Assembly (NCBI RefSeq): GCF_050947875.1
Contig: NC_134569.1
Coordinates: 39,735,777 to 39,799,776 of the forward strand
DNA: 64,000 nt
Origin: Dermacentor variabilis
Taxonomy: Eukaryota > Arthropoda > Arachnida > Ixodida > Ixodidae
Direction: 5' to 3'
Part shown: in pieces, positions 55,492 through 64,000 of the stretch
Position numbering within the stretch: position 1 is the stretch's first letter
Layout of the letters: each line of letters begins with the position of its first letter
Translations under genes and position numbers: made by a program
Notes under the pieces: generated by a model
The model's database searches: none
Told to the model about the DNA's origin: nothing
What the model saw: the letters and a program-made list of their open reading frames with translations, nothing else

Positions 55492-57048
55492 TTTAATTGC
55501 AAACGGTTTTGCTCAGAGTCTGCTGATATTCAAAATGAGCTAAGTTTGTCACGCAAATAGTTTTACTCTGCCATTCTATGAGTATGATGATTATAACCAT
55601 TTAACCGCCAAATAATTCCAGAAGAATGTATCAAATTTCCGAAGTTTTATGTAGTCATAATTTTTATTTACTATGTCATTCTGATTCTGAAAATATACAT
55701 TGTGTCTTGATAGGTTTCTTTTTCTTTTCTTTTTTTTATTTTAGAAAAGGCTACTCTTGAGGTAACTTTTCATCAGTGCTGACCTTAACTCGTCCTTGGC
55801 CGTTGGAGCAGCAGAAAAGCGGGCTGAACAAGTGCGACTTGTCATTGACTATATTGGTACAAGGTCCCATGATGAGTACAGCTCAGAATTGGGGGTTAAA
55901 GGGTAAAAAAAGCTTAAAGTTGGTCAGGCATTTAAGTCCCTGAAAGAACAGGTATTTAATATCATAAACATTGACTGCTCAATAAAAATAGATGTAACAT
56001 GATAGGTTGTGACAAGCAGTACTTCCACATGGATGAATAAGTTTAATGTAATGCATTGTGCTTTTGTGTGGTGGGCCAGAGTAAAGAATTGTATTGTTGT
56101 CAAAGTGACAGTACTGAAATAAGTGCCAGGAGAGTTGGGCCAAAGAGGGAAGCATATTGTGTTTTCTTTCTGTGTTATGTCATGAAATGTATTAACAATG
56201 CATCCTCAGCTTCAAAGTGCTGTTAAGCTACATGTTAAGCTAAAAGCATGGCAATTTTCTCTGTTTTTTGGTGATGTCTTTAAAAAGTTCTAGGACTGTA
56301 AATTTGATGCTAAAAATTTTGTGCATCTTGGCTATTGGATTATGTGGGTGAAATCAGCATTGTTTTTAACCAAGTTCAAACTTCACAGATGGATAACCTC
56401 TATTGCTTTTCAGCAGATGGCAATGCCACTTTACATTCACTCTACCATTGCAGTTGCACATAAAGCAGCTTGTAGTCTCTGGTATTGCTTTTTGGTGCTT
56501 AGGTACCACTCACTTAAACCCTGTTAGGTTCTTTGTTTTTTAGCCTAGAGGCTTTCAGATTTATTTCCTTCTTCCTGTCAAAATATAAGGAAACTTAAGC
56601 GACAGCTTTAGGCAGTTAAGTCAAAACTATTTGAGGAAAGAAAACTTGTCAGTAGCTCTTTCCAAACATCATCTCTATTTCTCTGCTGTTGCTGCAGTGT
56701 GAATAAGTAAAAGTTGTTTTGTCGTCAAAATGTGTTATTCAACTTGCATGTTCACTGTAACACATTTCAATCAACATGCTCTTTTGGCTGCTGGTACAAC
56801 ATTAACTCGTTGTAATATGTCTTCAATCATATTGTACACCAAAAATAAGCAACTGATGTGTACTAGAATTGAGTCAACTTGACACCCCGGTGTGTCCAGA
56901 AAATTCTTGTTGGTTGTGTATCTTCTGTCTTTGTTTACATTGATCCTGAAATAAATAGTCCTATGCATTTCAGTGGCAAGAAGGCATTTTCTATGCCTCT
57001 TGCTTCTTCTGTGCCTCCTTGTACTGATTTTGTCTTGTCCTATCAAAG
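55492..57048. other. Intron sequence without recognised feature
   Basis: About 1.56 kb of AT-rich sequence between two INTS3 exons. No transposon ends or coding motifs recognised. The 68- and 124-codon frames have no domain. Confidence 0.45.
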
Positions 57049-57213
57049 GCCCTCGATGGAGCTGCTCAAACACATCCTGTGCCGAGACGTCAAGAGCAAC
57101 GACCTCTTTGTTGTCTCCATACTGAAGTACTGGACCCAGGAGCACGAGGTGCAGCTCTCGGAGCTTGTTGGATCCCTCTTCGCTAAGTCAGGCTCAGCTG
57201 CCAAGCGGAAACG
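57049..57213 (+). CDS. INTS3: INTS3 exon t (last in window)
   Basis: The acceptor is tcctatcaaag with a poor polypyrimidine tract; donor gtgtgt. It reads PSMELLKHILCRDVKSNDLF, then VVSILKYWTQEHEVQLSELV and GSLFAKSGSAAKRKR. It matches PSEEMVKMVLSRPCHPDDQFTTSILRHWCMKHDELLAEHIKSLL...PRKR. It ends with two bases, so the frame continues downstream; the C-terminal SSKLAQLTLEQILEHLDNLR region was looked for to 64000 and not found. Confidence 0.93.
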
Positions 57214-57343
57214 GTGTGTTGTTTGCCGTTCGTTTATTGTGATACCAATAAATATAGACACTTGAGGTGCGCTCATGCTGCCGTGATGCTATCCCGGGTG
57301 TTGCAACACATGCATGGCCCATGCACCATGACAACATGCATAT

Positions 57344-57475
57344 TTACTTGTGTACTTAGATTTAAGTGCACGTTAAAGAACCCCAGGTGGTCTAAATTTA
57401 TGGAGTCCACCACTACGGCGTGCCTCATAATCAGAAAGTGGTTTTGGCACGTAAAACCCCATAATTTAATTTGAA
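57344..57475 (+). repeat. SINE-like dispersed repeat of hard-tick type
   Basis: Contains cgttaaagaaccccaggtgg, cactacggcgtgcctcataa and ggttttggcacgtaaaaccc. From memory these blocks are among the most frequent dispersed units in ixodid tick DNA. No clear A and B boxes of a tRNA-like head are visible, so it may be only the 3' part. The Penelope-like element at 57488 lies immediately downstream. Confidence 0.6.
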
Positions 57476-57589
57476 CATGCATATTTAGGAGTGCAGATTT
57501 TTGGGCTAATTGGATTGACACGGACAAGAAAGATGACAGGACATGCTTTTCATCCAGCAGGTTCCTAGAGCTTCTAGCATTTTAGCTAA

Positions 57590-58146
57590 GGTCTACCTAT
57601 GTTGAATGTGAGGGACACATCTATCTTCAGGAGGAAGGAGTGTGTATTGGGTCATGCCTGGCTCCTGCCTTGAGCAACCTGTTTCTCGCCCATCACGACA
57701 GACGTCTAAAAGAAGAACTCCTGACACTAAAGATTTTAAAAACCTTTATATATGTGGACGACTACCTTGTGATGTGTGATTTCAGTTCAAATAACACTGA
57801 AACAGTAAATGATGTGGTTGCCATGTTCAGTGAATGTCTTGACAATCTGGTTATTACGCATGAGCTACCTAACAATAATGCTATCCTGTTTTTAGATATC
57901 AAACTAAATTTAACCACCAATCATAGCTGTTGGGAATATCACGCCAGGGAAACAAAGATGCTGCTTCCGCTTGCCTCGTCACATTCAAAGCTGGTGAAGC
58001 GAGCAATCGCAAACCTATGTTTTGTGAATCCGCTCTGCAAATTCTGCCACCACCGGATGACTAGGAGTTTTTTGAGACAAAAAGAGTGGCTACTGGAAGC
58101 AGGCTACCCTTTCCACATACTTTTATCAGTGCGGAAAATGCGCTGA
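57590..58146 (+). pseudogene. Penelope-like reverse transcriptase (C-terminal half)
   Basis: The frame, extended upstream across stops, gives VECEGHIYLQEEGVCIGSCL then APALSNLFLAHHDRRL and TFIYVDDYLVMCDF. EG.CIGSCLAP and YVDDYLV are diagnostic of Penelope RT (catalytic DD intact). Then LFLDIKLNLT and CWEYHARETKMLLPLASSHS are the downstream blocks (FLD..... ; the usual K...PF..SHS). The N-terminal RT motifs are missing. Confidence 0.85.
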
Positions 58147-58710
58147 AAAAACTAAGGGAGCCGGGTGGTAGGTGCAAGTGCAGCCACGAAAGGAGAAAGA
58201 AGGTGGTTGTACCGTACATGCATGGGATATCACATGTTTTAAAGAAGGTGGCCCGTAATGTGGAAGTAAGCGTCATATTTTCAGCTCCACAAAAACTATC
58301 CGGCATATGTAAGGCCACCGATTCGTTGAGAAAGACGCGCCGAGGATGGCGCAAAGAACCATTGGCCACTGTTTGTGCACGGCGCGCAAGGTGTTGTATA
58401 TTGTTTCCCTTTCTGATGCAGCAAAGTGTGCATAGGGCAAACAGGCAGATGCCTCAATGACGGGCTAAGGGAATGCAAGCAAATATTGAACTGTTATCGA
58501 GATCTATATGCATTGTGATGATTACGGGTGTAAACCACTGCTTAAGAATTGCTTAGTCATGTTTGGAAATGCAGATGAAGATACTTGGGAAATTGTAGAA
58601 GCAAGCTTGATTGCAAAAGAAGGCGCTAAATGCATCAGGGCTCCGTCGATTACTCTAAGCAGAAAAGAAACTGCCTGTCTGGAAAATTTTGGGCTGCCCT
58701 TGCGATGATT
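58140..58710 (+). pseudogene. Penelope-like linker and GIY-YIG endonuclease relic
   Basis: After the RT stop a shifted frame reads CKCSHERRKKVVVPYMHGIS, then HVLKKVARNVEVSVIFSAPQ, the VPY.HG.SH..K...R..V.V.FSAP linker of Penelope proteins. The nuclease is readable around 58395-58480 as a VYCFPF..CSKVCIGQTGRC-like stretch with a stop and a Tyr-to-Cys change in the YIG motif (CIG), then LNDGLRECKQI. The catalytic tyrosine is lost, so the nuclease is dead. Confidence 0.7.
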
Positions 58711-58834
58711 TCCACTCATTTGGCCGGTATAAGCACCATGCTTTTCTGAAATAAAATTCAGTTGGTAGTGCACATTCTGTTGTCTTTCCTGTACATGCCA
58801 ATCCAGCGCTATGACTTCAATTGCTGCATATTTA

Positions 58835-59784
58835 TGCTGTGGAACCCCTTTGATAAGTTCCTATCTGTTGTGTTTTATCAGCTGCTATGCTGCGTTTCTA
58901 CGGTCCTGAACTGAAACCCATTGACTCTTATTTGTACAACCATACCTCTATATAACGAATCTCAATTTAACAAAATTCGTGAGGTAACAAACTATTTTAA
59001 TTTTTCAGTCTTAGTTCCATTGAAAACTGCATTTTCTTTTCTCATTCTATTTTATTTTTCCATGATTTCATGAAGTAATTTCATGACAGGTTTCCGATTT
59101 AACAAGGCTTTCTGCCATTTAAAGCATCTACTTGGAGGCTTTATGGCTAGTAAATCTAGGGAGGAACTATAAAAATGTCGGCTGAGGTAATAGTAATTCG
59201 AAGCGCATTCCACGTGAGAAGCTTGTGCGGTAAAAACGCCATCAAAGCACATGTGCTGGGACGCTGTAGGCAGTAAACATTGCTCTGCCAATTGTCATGT
59301 TGATAAATAACTTGGCTGCGGAGCCTGCGGCAGCTCGCAGTGCTCAGAGAAGCGCTAGAGCTGATTATTCCTTCAGCACAAGGGGGATGGGGAAGGAGTA
59401 AATGTGCGCTTACGTAATCAAGCACCTTCTGAGGGGGGGGAGGGAGGGGGAATGTCTGCTCTTTTCCCGATTTGCATGTCAATCTCCTCCTCACACATGG
59501 TCCACGCGCCATATCTTGATGGTAATCTGCGGCAAATGCAAAGGTCGAGGCAGTTGGTGCTTTGATGCGCATTGTGTTCCCGTGCATTTAGTGTTAGCAG
59601 TCTCGTAATCTCAAGTTTCCAAGACAGAGACACAGTGTAAAACGTTCGCTTGTGTTGTGACAAGACAACAAGTTTGAGGTCATTGAGTGAGATTTATGTT
59701 TGCCTTACGGCACGTGACACCCATAAAATTACGAACCTTACTCCATGTAATTGTCTCTTTGCTATCATCATCAATGCTCAGCCT
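58835..59784. other. Intron or 3' region sequence without recognised gene
   Basis: About 950 bp. Around 58942-59110, ctctatataacgaatctcaa and gatttaacaaggctttctgcc look like worn ends of a Tigger-type MITE, but TA flanks and matching termini are not clear. No coding motif. Confidence 0.35.
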
Positions 59785-61221
59785 TAGGGGTGTGCGAATA
59801 GTCATTTTTGAGACCGAATTGAATACAAATAGTTTTCAAATACCGTATTTACTCACATAATGAACGCCCCACTTTTCCAAACAAGAAGTGTGTTTTTTTT
59901 TCTTTTTCTCGCATAATGATTACACCCTGAACTTGCTGCCGTGAAGGAGGAGACACACGATACGATTCGGCGTCTGATATGGCGTCCGGCGGGTGTGATT
60001 GTGTTCGACGCCGTGTCGGATGCCGAATCGTACCGTGCCTTCTACTTTTATTGCGATAGCAATTATATGGACGCTCCAGGCGCAATTTTGCCATCGTCAT
60101 CGTGGCCACGCACCGCATGATGTAGGTGTGAGTGAAGGTGTGCGAGGGAAGCCGACGATCGCGGCTCTATTTCGGTGCCGTCTTTCATCGCACTAAAGGC
60201 CCCTTGGAAAGGGGGGGTGGGGGTGGCATTGTACTCTGGCTGTAACTGCATATTGCACAACCGCAATGGTCACGGCTCCAATGATTGCAGCTCAATCTCC
60301 TGAGTACAAAGGAGGAAAGCGGGAAGGAAACACGCTGTCTTCTGTCGTACACATCGCGCTGGGGTTGAGAGGCGGGGGGGTTGGGGGGGGGGGTTACTCC
60401 GACAGCAAATATGCATTGCGCGGCCGCGGCATGCCCTATCTTCAAAGTGATCTGCGTCAGGGGCTGAGTCGGGGGCCGAGTTGGTGGCGGCTCATACCTT
60501 TGTGCGTGCTGCGTTCTCGCCACACAATTTGTGTTGAAGCGAATGTTTGCACGTTTATACGGCCGGTAAAACTACTGTCCTTACTTAGTGTAGCTGTCTA
60601 CACATTTGCTATCACAAATGATGGTTCGAATTTCAGGCTAAACTGACTTTTTTAAAACAAGGTGGCTGCAGAAAAAAAATTCACTCAAAATGTTACCCCG
60701 CATAATGAACGCTCCGCCCAACTTTGCACATATTTTTCGGGAGGAAAAGTGCATTCATTATGCAAGTAAATATGGTAATGAACAGCCACTATCACAGTTA
60801 ATATAAAGCGATGTTCACATCTTAGTATCCTTAATAGCAAGTTTCTGTCATTACATAGAATGTTATGAAGCATTGTTTATGAGAACATAAGTGGAGCATT
60901 AGGAGCAAATAAGTAGTTATTTCATATGCACAGGAATTTTCAGAAACAATTAGTGTTTTTCACATGCACAGGACTTTTAAGAAATTGCAAATGATTGCTT
61001 TATAGCCTGTAAATTATGGCTACCTAAGCGAAGTAGCCTGCTGCACTACGCTAGTTCTCATGTAGTATGTCTATACTATGCCCGCGGGGGTGAAAACTTA
61101 CTGCACATTAAGTTGCTTCGATCTTATGTTTAATTGGGCGCTGTTGGCGTTTTGAAATATTCAAAAAGTATTTGAAAATATTTGCATTTTACATATGGGG
61201 ACTATTGAATTCAAAGACACC
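59785..61221. mobile_element. hAT-type element Y, right end missing
   Basis: Left end taggggtgtgcgaatagtc, same family as X (18192-22429). A 933-bp TA element is nested at 59843-60775. The body then follows X closely (gttcacatc, tagcctgctgcactacgcta, tatactatgcc) to about 61221 (attcaaagacac), where similarity to X stops about 75 bp before the expected terminus. The end is therefore truncated or displaced. Confidence 0.65.
59843..60775. mobile_element. TA-flanked element of ccgtatttactc family, copy 2
   Basis: TA flanks (59841-59842; 60776-60777). Ends ccgtatttactcacataatg and cattatgcaagtaaatatgg are inverted. 933 bp against 939 bp for copy 1. An inner foldback (59955-59987 against 60007-60039, acgattcggcgtc.../...gatgccgaatcgt) has about 33-bp arms that differ mainly by transitions. 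No transposase seen. Confidence 0.8.
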
Positions 61222-61617
61222 TACTCAGCCTCTCTAGCAAAACTGTCACTTTATTGCACAGGGCGAATTTATTCTTTTTAATTCATGGCTGCCATTTCAT
61301 GATGGATGCGGGCGCTAAGCATGGTCAACCATGGAGTCCATGATTTATCACACTGCACAACGCAACACACGCAGATTCCGGATGTTGTGAGCCACACCGA
61401 TGCACTGCTCTCAGTGCATTCTGTACATGTGCTGGCACACATATGGCGCTATTGTGGCCCGACCTTCTCATGTTTGTTTATAAGTGCCTATTGACAAGTT
61501 CTATTCACCAGGAATGCTTTTGGGATTTGTGAAGTTTTTTTTTTTACTGCTGCAACGTTAAAATCTTGAATTAATGATATTTATGATTTAAGGGTTTTTC
61601 ACTATAAGTACAACTTC

Positions 61618-63352
61618 CAGGGTGTCTACCAACTGGGAAAACCGGGATAACCTAGAATTCTCGGGGATCTTGAAGAGTCTGAAAATAACTCAGGGAAAAC
61701 TCAAGGATTTTGTGCTTCAATTGGGGAAAATTAGCCGTCATTTTATTGAAAGGGAACAAAAGTCGCCCTACTGCTGGCTCGAGTAAAATGGAGGAGTCGT
61801 AACGAATTGACTTTGACGCTGTGTCGTTGGCTGGAGGAGTTGCCAGTGTATAGTCAACGACCAATTTTCCAGGCGCCCGATTTTTGGGAAATGCCCGATA
61901 ATGCGAACGGCTTCGCGGCACCACCACATGCCCCATAGAGTCAATGTATAAGAACGTCTGTGATTTCAGACGCAAGAATCCTTCGCTGTCCGACTTTTTG
62001 TCGCGACCGCAGGTCCGAAACGGCATTAATTGAAGCCACCACCACCGCCATTTTGATTATTTCGCCGCCTCGAACCAGCGCTCTCGCACGCAGATCCGCT
62101 GGCAGCCGTAGCCACCACCGCGGCAACGCTACGCGTAGCTGCTTTGACGGTCACTATTGAGGCTCTTGGCTTTCGGTTCCGTGTTTTTCATTGAAAGAAT
62201 TCGCCGCTGTCAGTAATGGCACCGACTCCGCCTCTGTAATCCTCACGATTGGCTTCAAAGCTTAGGAAGCATGGCGCGTCGCATAATGCCGGTTCCCGAA
62301 AGGCAGCTTCACCTCTGCACAGCAATGCTACGCGGTGAAGTGTACTTGAAGTATTGCGGTGAAGCTTAGGAAGCGTGGGAAGGGGCAGTTGTCACGGGAC
62401 AGAGCACGTATTCCATAATTATACACGCGTGCGCCCGTCGTCTCCTGTAACAGGGCGAGCACCGATCTACCTAGTAAGTGTACTGGCAGGCCTTCAGAGC
62501 TTTTTCGGACATGCCTGTGAGGATTTGAGCCCTTAAGGGCAGTAAAAGACATGCATTCATATATTTGGACTGCCCGATTTGATTTTTCTGACGTTTTCTT
62601 GGCCCCTAGGGAGTAGGAAAAATGAATGTTGACTGTACAACTGACCAAGTGGATGCTTCAAATGGTTCGTGGGGTGAACACACTGCGGAACGATGACAAG
62701 AACAGAAATGACTGTCGCATTGAGTAAAGATCGGGAAAGGAACTGTGCCGCCTCTTTTTTGAAAAAGCTTGAGCTGAAAAAGCAAAGTGTTGGCTGACAC
62801 AAAGATGCAGGTGACCCTCATTTAAATCAATATAAACTCTTGAAAGCAGTGAAACACAAAACGGAGGCATTGTGCGTGGGCAAACACATGTGAGGACATT
62901 TGAGGTTGACTTTCCAACTGCTGAGAAAGAAGTCTCACTTATGACAAAGTTTGGGCCTAATACCAATGATCTTGCTATAACTTTATAGAAAGAGCTAATT
63001 TTTGAAAATATTTGCTTCTGTATGCGTATGTTTTTATTCGTATTTGAAAATGTTCGACTCGATTTACAATGGGCTTCATCATTTTTCGCTATTGAATATA
63101 TTTTATTTGCGGTCAATTTTACTATCCCCTCCCTTCAGTTTTCTATTTTGAATAAAATAAACAGTACTCCTTACTATTCAAACTGGATGAAGTTGTGTTT
63201 TATTTTTATTTTATTTTTAATGCTTACTTGAGAGTGACAGCGTCAGGCGACGTGGTGTCAGCCTGTCTTGACATAAAATAAAGTTCTGTGTCGCTCAGAG
63301 AAAACCTGCAAAAGTCAGAGAATTTGAAAATGTTAACTTGGTCGACACCCTG
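61618..63352. mobile_element. DNA element with cagggtgtc.accaa ends
   Basis: Left end cagggtgtctaccaactggg, right end aacttggtcgacaccctg, inverted. The outer sequence (aagtacaactt ... ctttgttatat) is continuous with an uninterrupted relative at 25820-25860 (aagtacaactttgttatatg), which shows the empty site; a short ctt overlap suggests a ~3-bp duplication. 1735 bp with a nested TA element at 61851-62635. Superfamily uncertain (3-bp duplication would fit Harbinger or CACTA-like types). No transposase recognised. Confidence 0.65.
61851..62635. mobile_element. Tigger-type MITE nested in the 61618 element
   Basis: TA flanks (61849-61850; 62636-62637). Left end tagtcaacgaccaattttcc (first base changed), right end ttttcctactccctaggg in inverse orientation, i.e. 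aatgaatgttgactg. The left body repeats the gattttt.gg..atgcccga type of sequence seen at the ends of 12130. 785 bp, non-coding. Confidence 0.6.
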
Positions 63353-64000
63353 AGCTTTGTTATATCAAGGTTTGACTGCATTATGTTCCGATTTGATATG
63401 TCACCATTGTGCAGTGTTCCCACGTCTTGCGTTGCATTTGAACATGGTGGCACGCACTTACCTAGGCCCCCCCTTGCGCCCATGCCACCACTCCTCACAC
63501 ACATTCCTAAAGCACTGCCAAGTCAATCTTGAGACTTGACAGCTATTCGGTGGTAAACGTTTTGCTGCCTTTTTCAGTCCTTTTGGATGGTGGTAGTTAT
63601 CGGCATCTCCTGAGGTGTAAAGGCCAGTTTTATCATCGATTCAATGCCCCCGCAATTAACTCAAGGTGCGTTCAGCTGTCAGTATATATGGCAACGGTCA
63701 TATGCATCACTGTTGCTTCGTTAGTTCAACATTCTTTGTTTAGACTGATCCAGGGACGAGGAAAGAGATTCAGTTCCTAGTCAGCTGGTCTGTATGCTCG
63801 TGAAACAAGTTGCTGCCAGAGAAAACACCAGTTGCATTTAACTTTTCCTCTTGCTTCATTATTTCCTCGAGTGATGGTGCGCCGCTATACTGGCAGGTTT
63901 TCGGAACCATATACAGTGATACGGGTTAGGCAAAATATAAAATAAAATCATGAAACAGCGTCCATCATCAAACCCTGCAATAACTGTTAAACCCATAAGA
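63353..64000. other. Window end, no recognised feature
   Basis: The first ~30 bp (ctttgttatatcaaggtttgactgca) are the right half of a Tigger-type end. The remaining 600 bp show no INTS3 exon, transposon end or coding motif. Confidence 0.4.

Larger units (their letters stand above)
1036..57213 (+). other. INTS3: INTS3 gene span in window (20 internal coding exons)
   Basis: Twenty exons joined by GT-AG introns give one continuous frame of about 734 codons that reads as Integrator complex subunit 3. INTS3 is a helical-repeat scaffold. It belongs to the Integrator complex (snRNA 3' processing, Pol II attenuation) and to the SOSS complex with the small ssDNA-binding protein and INIP. The order of recognisable blocks matches vertebrate INTS3 as I remember it, from the VTPKNIWLAE block to the PRKRQ-like basic stretch. 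The N-terminal part (roughly 130-150 residues) and the C-terminal part (roughly 150 residues) are not in the window. Introns range from 89 bp to 10.9 kb, and the long ones are long because of transposons. No promoter or polyadenylation site of the gene is present. Confidence 0.93.
57488..58824 (+). mobile_element. Penelope-like element with RT, GIY-YIG relic and 10-bp TSD
   Basis: tgcatattta occurs at 57478-57487 and 58825-58834 (10-bp target duplication). Short inverted ends: tggattgacacggacaagaa (57510 onward) and, inverted, the block ending ttcctgtacatgccaatcca (to about 58804), with about 36 bp of similarity, then a ~20-bp tail. The coding part on the plus strand holds RT (57640-58146) and a decayed GIY-YIG region (58390-58480). 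1337 bp, 5'-truncated in RT. Confidence 0.82.

Noticed and set aside
57214..64000. C-terminal INTS3 exons (LTLEQILEHLDNLR region)
   Set aside because: Searched by eye on the plus strand; no matching block with splice sites was found. Presumed to lie downstream of the window.

Overview
The window is eukaryotic nuclear DNA. It holds the central part of one host gene on the + strand, the Integrator complex subunit 3 gene (INTS3). I trace 20 coding exons between 1036 and 57213, all with GT donors and AG acceptors and with compatible reading phases (about 2.2 kb of coding sequence, roughly 734 codons). The first coding exon(s) lie upstream of the window and the last one(s) downstream. No other host gene, tRNA, rRNA, CRISPR array or bacterial-type operon is supported.

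The encoded protein is close to vertebrate INTS3, but the introns are packed with transposons. Some repeats match, from memory, sequences abundant in hard ticks: the SINE-like unit at 57344, the LINE 3' domains, and the gaatattcgcccatccc-type hAT ends. A chelicerate, most likely an ixodid tick, is therefore the best guess. The species cannot be named from this window.

Layout. 1-10.1 kb: five INTS3 exons are separated by a Penelope-like insertion with 10-bp target duplications (299-968), two internally deleted Tigger-like copies (1405-2545, 3053-4212), an RTE-like LINE tail (5976-6302) and a 3-kb mariner-type element with about 340-bp inverted ends (6572-9633). 10.1-16 kb: exons 5-9, with a hAT transposon (12033-15639) carrying a BED-finger transposase broken by one stop and a frameshift, and itself hit by a Tigger derivative (12130-13242). 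16-25 kb: a 9.3-kb intron built of nested Tigger-type elements inside a second hAT family, plus a BEL/Pao remnant. 25-34.4 kb: exons 10-17 with several TTAA-flanked MITEs and a 97-bp-armed foldback. 34.4-44.4 kb: a 10-kb intron with a Tigger derivative carrying an open 316-codon frame that lacks the catalytic core, and an I-type LINE split by another Tigger derivative. 44.5-55.4 kb: a Ty3/gypsy relic split by a 939-bp DNA element and by a 5.2-kb LINE with RNase H. 55.4-64 kb: exons 19-20, a SINE-like unit, a Penelope-like element with RT and GIY-YIG regions, and more nested DNA elements.

The host gene acts alone here. Its protein works in snRNA 3'-end processing and transcription attenuation (Integrator) and in the SOSS single-strand-DNA complex. 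The transposons are passengers that account for most intron length. The most informative signals are the insertion footprints (TA, TTAA, 8-bp and 10/11-bp duplications), nested order and empty-site comparisons, and the recurrent loss of the DDE core in Tigger-like elements that keep their DNA-binding and C-terminal parts. I could run no alignment or database search. Family names rest on motifs read by eye.
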